Below, one piece after another: positions 25,584 to 33,596 of a stretch of DNA of 64,000 nucleotides. The notes under the pieces are model-generated. The model saw only the letters and a program-made list of their open reading frames with translations, was not told the DNA's origin and made no database searches. The translations under genes were made by a program, and so were the position numbers. The stretch covers positions 434,001 through 498,000 of the forward strand of contig NZ_CAIWNQ010000003.1 in the NCBI RefSeq assembly GCF_903914075.1, given 5' to 3'. This stretch comes from Ruegeria sp. THAF57. GTDB taxonomy: Bacteria > Pseudomonadota > Alphaproteobacteria > Rhodobacterales > Rhodobacteraceae. Within the stretch, counting starts at the first letter, position 1, and every line of letters begins with the position of its first letter.

Positions 25584-26380
25584 AATGTTGCGCGTCACTC
25601 AGCTGCGGTGCAGCTTGATACTGTCGGCGTATCAGAGACACCTTCAGAACCAGTGGTCGTCGCACCTGAACCGATAGAACCAGCGGATGGTCCCGGGTCG
25701 ACATCGTTGTTAGAGACCGTGTTCTTTGGCGCCTCAGAAACGGTCAGCGGGACCCCGGAAGAGTTAGATCGGGATGTCGTCGCGGGTTTGAGGCTAGCAA
25801 ATCGCTTGTCATCGAAGGGATCGAGGTCTGCCGCTCGAACATCCGGTTCAACAGCAACTCGGACTTGGAAGTTGACACAGACGGCGATGGCGATACGGAT
25901 TTGACAATCCTGCTGGGCGATGCGCAGGCGGATGGTGACGGTTTTGTCTTTACCAAGGATGGAAACACGGTCGCCAACTGCGCGAACTTCCTGCCGGGCT
26001 TTGCGCCCGGAGTCCGTGTTGCGGACAGTGCGGTTAACGGAAATCGTCTTGGGTTCTTCGTTGTTCAGAATGGGGCCGCGCGGGCGGCAGATTTGTCTGA
26101 TGCCGATGATCTTGGTTTCATCGCCAGTAACGGCGGCTTGGCCGACGTGGATGATGAATTCGACTTTGCTCTGACGGCGAGCGGGGATTCGGCAGGCGTT
26201 ACCACCGTTCACTCGGAAAAAGCGATATGGAACACCGATGATCAGCAACACGCGCTGCCCGGAACCGCAAGGGGCGGTGAGGCAATGATCATCGGATTCG
26301 AAGATCTGACCGGTACCGGGGGCTTTGATTTCGAAGATGTTGTCTTCTTCGATACCCGTGTTGAGGCGGACGCCGTTTAA
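25584..26380 (+). pseudogene. DUF4114-containing secreted/calcium-binding protein, frameshifted
   Basis: Frame one (from about 25584; GTG 25608) has an acidic Pro-rich stretch ending EELDRDVVAG. Frame two continues FEASKSLVIEGIE, SDLEVDTDGDGDTDLTILLG, and a C-terminal DUF4114-like region with GGEAMIIGFEDLTGTGGFDF and EDVVFFDT. Adding one T to the TTT at 25787-25789 fuses them exactly (VAGFEASKS). DTDGDGDTD is a calcium-loop-like motif. Homologous domains occur at the C-termini of large exported proteins. The 5' end has no ribosome binding site and is probably truncated. Confidence 0.65.
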
Positions 26381-26423
26381 TCTGGCGCATAGCGGGCGCA
26401 AGTAAATCAACGACAGGATGATA

Positions 26424-26445
26424 AAGCCGAAGAAGATTTCGGCTT
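26424..26445 (+). terminator. 8-bp hairpin after DUF4114 gene
   Basis: AAGCCGAA (26424-26431) and TTCGGCTT (26438-26445) with a 6-base loop. It is 40 bases beyond the stop. The tail is only weakly T-rich (CGTTCTG), so termination may be partial. Confidence 0.4.
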
Positions 26446-26571
26446 CGTTCTGAGTTCATATTCCCCAAGACACAACACAATCAAGCGCGGGCTGCGTGCC
26501 TGCCCAACTGTTGAAGGCCGCTGAGGACAAGGCGATCCCTCGCAACTTTCCCAGGTTGACGAAAAAAAATG

Positions 26572-26587
26572 TTGCAACCGGTTGCAA
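26572..26587. promoter_or_regulatory. LacI-type operator TTGCAACCGGTTGCAA ahead of iolG
   Basis: A perfect 16-bp palindrome with the central CCGG typical of LacI-family sites, 43 bases before the iolG start. TTGACG at 26556-26561 just upstream could be a -35 hexamer, which would put the operator over the promoter. Identical or near-identical copies stand at 27624, 38396 and 41789. Confidence 0.85.
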
Positions 26588-26630
26588 AGAGAAACATGCT
26601 GCGCGCGAAGACTGGATTCGGAGAAGCCGC

Positions 26631-27644
26631 ATGCTCAAGATCGGATTGTTAGGGGCCGGACGGATTGGCCGGGTACATGCGCAAGCCATCAATGAGCATC
26701 CTAAAAGCGTATTGGCTGCGGTGTCAGATGCCGTTCCCGAAGCGGCGGAAAGTCTGGCGGGAGAATATCAGGCCGAAACACGCAGTTCAGAAAACATCAT
26801 CGCGGATGCTTCCATCGATGCGGTTTTGATTGCCACGCCCACCGACACGCATTCCGACCTCATCGAGGCGGCGACTCGCGCGGGAAAAGCCGTACTTTGC
26901 GAAAAACCCGTCGATTTGGACCTGAATCGGGCTATTGCGTGTCAGACAAACGCATCGGAAACCGGTCGGCCGGTTATGGTCGGGTTCAACCGTCGGTTTG
27001 ATCCAAATTTCGCGGCACTAAAAGCCTCGTTCGAGGCAGGAGAGATCGGCAAGGCGGAACTGCTGTCGATCACGTCCTTTGACCCGGCCCCGCCACCTAT
27101 CAACTACGTCAAAGTGTCGGGCGGTTTGTTTCGGGATATGATGATCCACGATTTCGACATGGCAAACTATCTGATGGGGCAGTTGCCCAGAATGATTTCA
27201 GCTGTCGGAACATCAGTTGTGGACCCTGAGATTGGTCAGGCGGGGGACTATGATACCGCTGTTGTTACAATGACTTACGCAGATGGAAGGGTCGCTGTAA
27301 TCAAGAATTCCAGACGTGCCGTGTACGGTTACGACCAGCGGGTTGAGCTGTTGGGGTCAAAGGGGCTGCTTCAGGCGCACAACATCCTGGAAAACTCGGT
27401 GGTGAAGTCGACGGCGGATGGTGTTGTCGGTGCCAAGCCGACCTACTTTTTCCTGGAACGTTACATGACTGCTTACCTGACAGAATGGAGTGCATTTGTT
27501 GATGCCGTACAAGGCGGGTCGGATATGCCGGTTACTCTGGAAGACGGCGTCGCAGCACTGGCGATGGCCGAAGCTGCGACCCGTTCGGCGCGCTCCGGAA
27601 CGCCGGTGATGATGAGTGATGTTTTGAAACCGGTTGCAAAATGA
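26631..27644 (+). CDS. iolG: Inositol 2-dehydrogenase
   Basis: A 337-residue Gfo/Idh/MocA oxidoreductase that should oxidise myo-inositol to 2-keto-myo-inositol with NAD+. The Rossmann motif is GLLGAGRIGRVHAQ, the signature Lys lies in VLCEKPVDLD, and GLFRDMMIHDFDMANYLMG carries the catalytic Asp/His pair. The start at ATG 26631 gives the usual N-terminus MLKIGLLGAGRIG. It is first in the cluster, under the operator at 26572. A further operator half-buried in its last codons (27624) lies ahead of the transporter genes. Two more paralogues at 38436 and 39580 may handle other inositol isomers. Confidence 0.88.
   Translation: MLKIGLLGAGRIGRVHAQAINEHPKSVLAAVSDAVPEAAESLAGEYQAETRSSENIIADASIDAVLIATPTDTHSDLIEAATRAGKAVLCEKPVDLDLNRAIACQTNASETGRPVMVGFNRRFDPNFAALKASFEAGEIGKAELLSITSFDPAPPPINYVKVSGGLFRDMMIHDFDMANYLMGQLPRMISAVGTSVVDPEIGQAGDYDTAVVTMTYADGRVAVIKNSRRAVYGYDQRVELLGSKGLLQAHNILENSVVKSTADGVVGAKPTYFFLERYMTAYLTEWSAFVDAVQGGSDMPVTLEDGVAALAMAEAATRSARSGTPVMMSDVLKPVAK
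27624..27639. promoter_or_regulatory. LacI-type operator TTGAAACCGGTTGCAA at the end of iolG
   Basis: Matches the TTGCAACCGGTTGCAA palindrome at 15 of 16 bases. It lies inside the iolG 3' end, 130 bases before the transporter binding-protein gene. It may be a second control point, or the overlap with codons for LKPVAK could be partly chance. Confidence 0.6.
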
Positions 27645-27667
27645 TCGGATTTCCTGAAACTGAACAT

Positions 27668-27722
27668 AGCCCCGGTTCACTTGGGGGCGGAGGAGATTCG
27701 GCCAAGGCCGAATGACTGGGGC
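27668..27722 (+). promoter_or_regulatory. Structured leader before the inositol transporter operon
   Basis: AGCCCC (27668-27673) can pair with GGGGCT (27717-27722). Within it, ATTCGGCC-AA-GGCCGAAT (27696-27713) is a perfect palindrome. The structure sits between iolG and the ribosome binding site of the binding-protein gene, so it could end the iolG transcript or shield the transporter mRNA 5' end. Confidence 0.45.
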
Positions 27723-27768
27723 TGAAGCCCAGACAATACGATTGACAGTTCTATTGGGAGGAATGGAA

Positions 27769-28710
27769 ATGAAAACGTTCGTAAAAGGGGTTCTGATGGC
27801 CAGCGCTGTCGCATTCGCCGGTGCCACAGGCGCGGCAGCGGAGGGCGAGAAGTACATTCTGATCAGCCACGCCCCGGACAGTGACAGCTGGTGGAACACC
27901 ATCAAAAACGGCATCGCCTTGGCGGGCGAGCAAATGGGCGTTGAGGTTGAATACCGCAACCCGCCCACCGGTGACCTTGCAGACATGGCGCGGATCATTG
28001 ATCAGGCCGCAGCTTCGGGACCAAACGGCATCATCACCACTCTGGCCGACCCGGACATCCTGGAAGGCCCGATCAAGGCGGCCGTGGATTCTGGCATCGA
28101 CGTCATCATCATGAACACCGGGACGCCGGAAAAGGCGCGTGAAGTTGGCGCGCTGATGTATGTGGGTCAGCCGGAATATGATGCCGGTTTCGCTGCAGGT
28201 CAGCGCGCCAAGGACGATGGCATCGGATCCTTCCTGTGTGTGAACCATTACATCGTGCAGCCGTCCAGCCAGGAACGTTGCCAGGGCTTTGCCGACGGTC
28301 TGGGTATCGAGTTGGGCGAGCAGATGATCGACGCGGGTCAGGACCCGGCCGAGATTAAAAACCGTGTTCTTGCCTATCTGTCGGCCAACCCTGAAACAGA
28401 AGCAGTTCTGACGCTTGGCCCGACCTCGGCGGACCCGACCATTCTGGCGCTGGAAGAAAACGGCATGGCCGGTGACATCTACTTTGGCACCTTTGACTTG
28501 GGTGGCGAGATCGTCAAAGGCATCAAAAGCGGCGTGATCCAGTGGGGCATCGACCAGCAGCCCTTCCTGCAGGCTTACCTGCCGGTTGTCGTGATGGCTA
28601 ACTACCACCGTTACGGTGTTCTGCCGGGCAACAACATCAACTCGGGTCCCGGTTTTGTGACCGCAGACGGGTTGGAAAAGATCGAAGAATTCGCGGGCGA
28701 ATACCGCTGA
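27769..28710 (+). CDS. Periplasmic inositol/sugar-binding protein of ABC transporter
   Basis: A 313-residue class I periplasmic binding protein (Peripla_BP_4, RbsB/IbpA type). The signal peptide MKTFVKGVLMASAVAFAGAT with cleavage around AAAEG precedes YILISHAPDSDSWWNTIKNG. Domain two has AVLTLGPTSADPTI and the C-terminal FGTFDLGGEIVKGIKSG typical of the family. ATG 27769 is 7 bases after GGAGGA; ATG 27763 is too close to it. Its place between iolG and iolD argues for myo-inositol or an isomer as ligand. A stem-loop follows the gene. Confidence 0.88.
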   Translation: MKTFVKGVLMASAVAFAGATGAAAEGEKYILISHAPDSDSWWNTIKNGIALAGEQMGVEVEYRNPPTGDLADMARIIDQAAASGPNGIITTLADPDILEGPIKAAVDSGIDVIIMNTGTPEKAREVGALMYVGQPEYDAGFAAGQRAKDDGIGSFLCVNHYIVQPSSQERCQGFADGLGIELGEQMIDAGQDPAEIKNRVLAYLSANPETEAVLTLGPTSADPTILALEENGMAGDIYFGTFDLGGEIVKGIKSGVIQWGIDQQPFLQAYLPVVVMANYHRYGVLPGNNINSGPGFVTADGLEKIEEFAGEYR

Positions 28711-28720
28711 TCTTTAAAAC

Positions 28721-28749
28721 GGTGCGGACGCCGGATGTGTGTCCGCACC
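28721..28749 (+). promoter_or_regulatory. Stem-loop between binding-protein and permease genes
   Basis: GGTGCGGAC (28721-28729) pairs perfectly with GTCCGCACC (28741-28749). No T run follows, and the permease starts 43 bases later. Such hairpins commonly protect the abundant binding-protein message and lower downstream permease expression. Confidence 0.65.
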
Positions 28750-28791
28750 CCATTATACAAGCATTCAGAACGAAGCGCGAAGGAGGCAACA

Positions 28792-29913
28792 ATGGCTGGG
28801 TCAGCGCAAACCGCAAGCGGCGACGAGCGGATCAAAGAGATCTCACCCCTGCGCCGAGCCCTGATCCGCCCGGAATTGGGTGGCATGGTCGGCACGGTGG
28901 CAGTGTTCACGTTTTTCCTGCTGTTCGCCTTTGATAGCGGCATGTTCACCGCTCAGGGTGTGATGAACTGGTCCGTGGTCTCTGCTCAGTTCATGATCAT
29001 TGCCGTAGGTGCGTGTTTGTTGATGATCGCGGGCGAATTTGATTTGTCCGTTGGTTCGATGATCGGCTTTGCAGGCATGATGATCGCGATCTTTTCCGTC
29101 ACGCTCAGCTGGCCGGTCTGGATGGCCATTATTGTAACCTTCGCGCTTTGCGTATCGATCGGGGCGGTCAACGGGTACATTGTCGTGCGTACCGGCCTGC
29201 CCAGTTTTATTGTGACGTTGGCTTTCCTGTTCATTCTGCGCGGCTTCACCATCTACCTGCCTCAGACCATCGAGCGGAAAACCATCATCGGCGGTATCCG
29301 CGACGTGGCCGAGGGCGACTGGCTGGCGTCGGTGTTCGGCGGCAAAGTTGGGCAGGGCTTTTTCGTCTGGCTCGGTGACAACGGCCTGATCGAAACCTTT
29401 GAACGCGGTACGCGTCAAGGTCAGCCTGTGGTCGACGGTATTCCGATGCTGCTGATTTGGGCACTGGTGATCATCATCTTTGGCCATGTGCTGCTGACCA
29501 AGACCAAATTCGGAAACTGGATATTTGCCTCAGGCGGAGACGCCGAGGCCGCAAGGAACTCGGGTGTTCCTGTGAACCGGGTCAAGGTGCTGATGTTCAT
29601 GTTTACCGCCTTCTGTGCGACCGTCTTCGCGACCTGTCAGGTGATGGAGTTCGGCTCGGCCGGTGCAGACCGTGGTCTGCTCAAAGAGTTCGAGGCCATT
29701 ATCGCGGTGGTGATCGGCGGCGCGTTGCTGACCGGCGGCTATGGCTCGGTTCTGGGTGCGGCTCTCGGGGCGCTGATCTTTGGTGTGGTTCAGCAGGGAC
29801 TGTTCTTTGCAGGGGTCGAAAGCTCGCTGTTCCGGGTGTTCCTTGGCGTGATCCTGCTGGGCGCCGTAATCCTGAACACCTACATCCGTCGCATCATCAC
29901 GGGAGAACGCTGA
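28792..29913 (+). CDS. ABC transporter permease (RbsC/FrcC family)
   Basis: A 373-residue inner-membrane permease of the BPD_transp_2 family with about 8-10 hydrophobic segments. The conserved loop LMIAGEFDLSVGSMIGFAGM binds the ATPase or substrate path. GGDAEAARNSGVPVNRVKVL is the cytoplasmic coupling region facing the ATPase. IAVVIGGALLTGGYGSVLGA is the late signature. ATG 28792 follows AGGAGG. The gene is one base from the ATPase gene (TGAGATG). By context it imports inositol together with 27769 and 29915. Confidence 0.88.
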   Translation: MAGSAQTASGDERIKEISPLRRALIRPELGGMVGTVAVFTFFLLFAFDSGMFTAQGVMNWSVVSAQFMIIAVGACLLMIAGEFDLSVGSMIGFAGMMIAIFSVTLSWPVWMAIIVTFALCVSIGAVNGYIVVRTGLPSFIVTLAFLFILRGFTIYLPQTIERKTIIGGIRDVAEGDWLASVFGGKVGQGFFVWLGDNGLIETFERGTRQGQPVVDGIPMLLIWALVIIIFGHVLLTKTKFGNWIFASGGDAEAARNSGVPVNRVKVLMFMFTAFCATVFATCQVMEFGSAGADRGLLKEFEAIIAVVIGGALLTGGYGSVLGAALGALIFGVVQQGLFFAGVESSLFRVFLGVILLGAVILNTYIRRIITGER

Positions 29914-29914
29914 G

Positions 29915-30733
29915 ATGACCGAAGATACCAAATTCCATCACGGCGACGCGCAGGACCAGAAACCGATCATTCGGATGGTAGACATTCAGAAACACTTTGG
30001 CTCTGTGATCGCCCTTGCTGGTGTCAGCTTTGATCTGAAACCGGGAGAGTGTCACTGTCTGCTGGGCGACAATGGTGCGGGCAAATCGACCTTCATCAAG
30101 ACCATGTCCGGAGTCCACAAACCAACAGCGGGTGAGATCTTCTTCGAAGACAAGCCCATGCATTTCGAGGACCCGCGTGACGCCATTGCAGCTGGGATCG
30201 CAACGGTACACCAGCACCTGGCGATGATCCCACTGATGAGTGTCAGTCGGAATTTTTTCATGGGCAACGAACCCACGCGCAAGGTCGCCGGGATCAATTT
30301 CTTCGACAAGAAGCTGGCCGATGAAATCACCATGGAAGAGATGCGCAAGATGGGCATCAACCTGCGTGGACCGGACCAGGCCGTAGGTACCTTGTCCGGT
30401 GGTGAGCGTCAGACAGTTGCAATTGCTCGTGCGGTGCATTTCGGCGCAAAGATCCTGATCCTGGACGAACCGACTTCGGCGTTGGGCGTGCGCCAGACGT
30501 CCAACGTTCTGGCGACCATCGACAAGGTGCGCAGCCAGGGTGTGGGTGTGGTTTTCATCAGCCACAACGTGCGCCATGCACTTGCTGTCGGCGATCGCTT
30601 CACCGTTTTGAACAGGGGACAGACGCTGGGCACCGCGAAACGCGGCGAAATCTCGCCCGAGGAACTGCAGGACCTGATGGCAGGTGGTCAGGAGCTGGCC
30701 GAGCTGGAAGGGTCCTTGGGCGGCACGGTCTGA
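29915..30733 (+). CDS. ABC transporter ATPase, single-domain sugar type
   Basis: A 272-residue ABC ATPase. Walker A GDNGAGKSTFIK, Q-loop HQHLAMIPLMS, signature LSGGERQTVAIARA, Walker B ILILDEPTSALG and switch His FISHNVRHAL are all present. Carbohydrate importers of this permease family usually carry a double-domain ATPase of about 500 residues. This one has a single domain, like the FrcA fructose system of rhizobia, so it must work as a homodimer. It immediately follows the permease gene and completes the importer. Confidence 0.9.
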   Translation: MTEDTKFHHGDAQDQKPIIRMVDIQKHFGSVIALAGVSFDLKPGECHCLLGDNGAGKSTFIKTMSGVHKPTAGEIFFEDKPMHFEDPRDAIAAGIATVHQHLAMIPLMSVSRNFFMGNEPTRKVAGINFFDKKLADEITMEEMRKMGINLRGPDQAVGTLSGGERQTVAIARAVHFGAKILILDEPTSALGVRQTSNVLATIDKVRSQGVGVVFISHNVRHALAVGDRFTVLNRGQTLGTAKRGEISPEELQDLMAGGQELAELEGSLGGTV

Positions 30734-30817
30734 CGCGTTCCCGCTTGGACCGGAGATATTGAAGAAACTGGAATTCAACCGACTGGCCGGGGTGGCCTTA
30801 AGTTGAAAGGGATCACA

Positions 30818-32650
30818 ATGGGCAAGACAATCAGACTGACCGCAGCGCAAGCTTTGGTCCGCTATCTGGGCGCGCAGATGAATGAGGCCGGAGAGCCATT
30901 CATCGCAGGTGTCTGGGCTATTTTTGGTCACGGCAATGTGGCCGGATTGGGTGAGGCATTGCATGCCGTAAAGGACAGCCTGCCGACCTATCGCGGCCAC
31001 AATGAACAAACCATGGCGCATTGTGCCATAGCCTATGCCAAGCAAATGCGACGTACGCGGGCCATGGCTGTAACCTCGTCCATCGGGCCGGGCGCAACCA
31101 ATATGGTGACGGCGGCCGCGCTGGCCCATGTGAACCGTTTGCCGGTTCTGATCATTCCCGGCGATGTCTTCGCGACACGAGGTCCCGATCCTGTGCTGCA
31201 ACAAATCGAGAGTTTTGGCGACGGAACGGTCAGCGCCAATGATTGCTTCAAACCAGTCAGCCGGTACTTTGATCGCATCTCACGGCCGGAACACCTGCTG
31301 ACCGCGTTGCCGCGCGCGTTCCGCACGATGACGGACCCAGCTGAATGTGGGCCGGCGACTTTGGCTTTCTGTCAGGACGTTCAGGCCGAGGCGTACGATT
31401 ATCCGGAAAGCTTCTTTGAACCGCGTGTCTGGTATCAGCGCCGCATACGTCCGGATGAAGGCGAACTGGCCCGCGCTGTCGCGGCCATCAAAGCAGCAAA
31501 GCGCCCGGTCATCGTGGCCGGGGGCGGGGTGCACTATTCGGGCGCGACGGATGCGCTGCAGAGTTTCGTGGAAACGCACAACATCCCGATTACGGAAACG
31601 CAGGCTGGTAAGTCCGCCTTGGCGTGGGATCACCCGTTGAACCTTGGACCCGTAGGCGTGACCGGTGGCGAACCGGCCAACTCGGTCTGCGCCGAGGCGG
31701 ATCTTGTGCTGGCCGTTGGCTCTCGCCTGCAAGACTTCACCACCGGGTCTTGGGGCCTGTTTTCCAATCCGGAACGCGAGATGATCTGCCTGAATACGGC
31801 TGCCTATGACGCGGAAAAACACGGCGCTATGCCGTTGCAATCGGACGCGCGTGTTGGGCTGGAGGAATTGGGTTCAGCATTGCAGGGGTACCGCGCCAAC
31901 CCTGTGACGGACTCACTGAAGGCCGAATGGTACGGCAAGGTCGACAAGCTGACTGATGCGCCGGGCGACGGAAACGCGCTTCCAACAGATATGCAGGTTG
32001 TTGGCGCGGTTCAGCGGGCGTCATATGACGATACAGTTGTCATGTGCGCGGCGGGAACCATGCCGGGAGAACTCCACAAACTCTGGAAAGCGCCGCGCCC
32101 TGGTGCTTATCACATGGAGTACGGCTTTAGCTGCATGGGCTATGAGATTGCCGGAGCAATGGGAATTAAAATGGCTCAACCGGATCGCGATGTGATCTGC
32201 TTTACCGGCGACGGCACCTACATGATGGCGAATTCGGAAATGGCGACGGCGGCGATGATGGGTGTATCGTTCACCGTAGTCATTACCGACAACCGTGGCT
32301 TTGGCTGCATCAACCGTCTTCAGATGGGCACTGGCGGAGCCGAGTTTAACAACCTTCTGGACCATGCAGTGCATGAGAACCCCTCGGCCATTGATTTCGC
32401 GGCCCACGCGGCGGCGATGGGGGCGACATCCGTCAAGGTTAGCTCGGTTGCCGAACTGGAAGGCGCGCTTGCCAAACGGGGCGATGTCAAAGGGCCCTAT
32501 GTGGTTGTCATCGACACTGATCCGTACCCCTCGACCGAATACGGCGGTACGTGGTGGGAAGTGGCTGTTCCGGAAGTCAGCATTCGCCCCGAAGTGAACG
32601 AAAAACGCGCAGCCTATGAGCTGGCGATTAAGGAAAGAAACACGAAATGA
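30818..32650 (+). CDS. iolD: 3D-(3,5/4)-trihydroxycyclohexane-1,2-dione hydrolase
   Basis: A 610-residue ThDP enzyme that opens the inositol ring, hydrolysing trihydroxycyclohexane-dione to 5-deoxy-glucuronate. The N-terminus TAAQALVRYLGAQM and the FGHGNVAGLGEAL segment are characteristic of IolD. GHNEQTMAHCAIAYAKQ holds the catalytic Glu. TGDGTYMMANSEMATAAMMG with VITDNRGFG binds Mg-ThDP. ATG 30818 follows GAAAGGGA, and an in-frame TTG at 30803 is less likely. Its stop overlaps the iolE start (ATGA), so the two are co-translated. Confidence 0.95.
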   Translation: MGKTIRLTAAQALVRYLGAQMNEAGEPFIAGVWAIFGHGNVAGLGEALHAVKDSLPTYRGHNEQTMAHCAIAYAKQMRRTRAMAVTSSIGPGATNMVTAAALAHVNRLPVLIIPGDVFATRGPDPVLQQIESFGDGTVSANDCFKPVSRYFDRISRPEHLLTALPRAFRTMTDPAECGPATLAFCQDVQAEAYDYPESFFEPRVWYQRRIRPDEGELARAVAAIKAAKRPVIVAGGGVHYSGATDALQSFVETHNIPITETQAGKSALAWDHPLNLGPVGVTGGEPANSVCAEADLVLAVGSRLQDFTTGSWGLFSNPEREMICLNTAAYDAEKHGAMPLQSDARVGLEELGSALQGYRANPVTDSLKAEWYGKVDKLTDAPGDGNALPTDMQVVGAVQRASYDDTVVMCAAGTMPGELHKLWKAPRPGAYHMEYGFSCMGYEIAGAMGIKMAQPDRDVICFTGDGTYMMANSEMATAAMMGVSFTVVITDNRGFGCINRLQMGTGGAEFNNLLDHAVHENPSAIDFAAHAAAMGATSVKVSSVAELEGALAKRGDVKGPYVVVIDTDPYPSTEYGGTWWEVAVPEVSIRPEVNEKRAAYELAIKERNTK

Positions 32651-33546
32651 GCGTGAAAATCGGGATTTCTCCGATCGCTTGGCAGAATGATGATTTGCCG
32701 GACCTGACAGCGGCTTACACGATGGAGCAAGCACTGAAGGAAGCGCGTGAGATCGGTTATGTGGGCGTCGAACGCGGCCAGCGTATGCCCAGTGGTACCG
32801 AAGGGTTACGCGCCTATCTCGAAGGCAATAATATCGCGCTGTGCGGCGGGTGGTGCTCGGGCGCGTCACTGGTCAACGATTCCGCGACAGAGCGCGAAGC
32901 GGTGCGCGAACAGGTTGAGCAGTTCGTGGCCCTGAATAGCCCGTGTATCGTCTATGCCGAATGTTCGAACACCGTTCAGGGTCAGGCCGGTACCCCGGTC
33001 AACAACCGCCCCAGACTGTCCAAGGACGAAGTCCTGGCCTATGCCGCCAAGATTACTGAACTGGCCAAATGGATGGGCGATCAGGGGATGCCGATGGCCT
33101 ACCACCACCACATGGGCACGATCATCGAGACCGAGGATGACGTGAACTGGCTGATGGAAGGATCAGGACCCGAGGTAAAGCTGTGCTTTGACACCGGCCA
33201 CCTGCTGTTCGGCGGTGGCGATGTCATGGCGACTCTGAACCGTTGGGGCGATCGGGTGCATCATGTTCATTTCAAGGACATCCGTCCGACTGTTGTTCAG
33301 GATGTGCGCGAAAACGACCGCAGTTTCTTGGACGCCGTTGTCGCGGGCGCGTTCACAGTACCGGGCGACGGTTGCATCGATTTTAAGGCGGTGGCGCACG
33401 CTTTGAAATCCATGGACTACCACGGCTGGATCGTCGTCGAGGCCGAGCAAGACCCGGCCAAGGCACCGCCCTACGAATACTCTAAGAAGGGCTACGAGCA
33501 TATTCTAGAGGTCTGCGCGAAAGCAGAATTGGAGGTCCAAGCATAA
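32647..33546 (+). CDS. iolE: Myo-inosose-2 dehydratase
   Basis: A 299-residue TIM-barrel of the AP endonuclease 2 family. It dehydrates 2-keto-myo-inositol to the dione used by IolD. The N-terminus KIGISPIAWQNDDLPDL is the family signature. AYHHHMGTIIETEDDVNW, LCFDTGHLLFGGGD and VHHVHFKDIRP supply the metal-binding His/Asp/Glu set, and WIVVEAEQDP closes the site. The start overlaps the iolD stop. The size is as expected. Confidence 0.95.
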   Translation: MSVKIGISPIAWQNDDLPDLTAAYTMEQALKEAREIGYVGVERGQRMPSGTEGLRAYLEGNNIALCGGWCSGASLVNDSATEREAVREQVEQFVALNSPCIVYAECSNTVQGQAGTPVNNRPRLSKDEVLAYAAKITELAKWMGDQGMPMAYHHHMGTIIETEDDVNWLMEGSGPEVKLCFDTGHLLFGGGDVMATLNRWGDRVHHVHFKDIRPTVVQDVRENDRSFLDAVVAGAFTVPGDGCIDFKAVAHALKSMDYHGWIVVEAEQDPAKAPPYEYSKKGYEHILEVCAKAELEVQA

Positions 33547-33596
33547 TGATCGGCCCCGCGGGGCGACACCGAAGCCATGAAAAAGGGAGATGTCTC

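Noticed and set aside
25595..26410. 271-codon minus frame over the DUF4114 region
   Set aside because: The plus strand has the coherent domain once one T is restored; the minus frame has no recognisable motif.
29897..31204. 435-codon minus frame
   Set aside because: Antisense to the ATPase and iolD genes, His/Gln-rich shadow of GC-rich codons.
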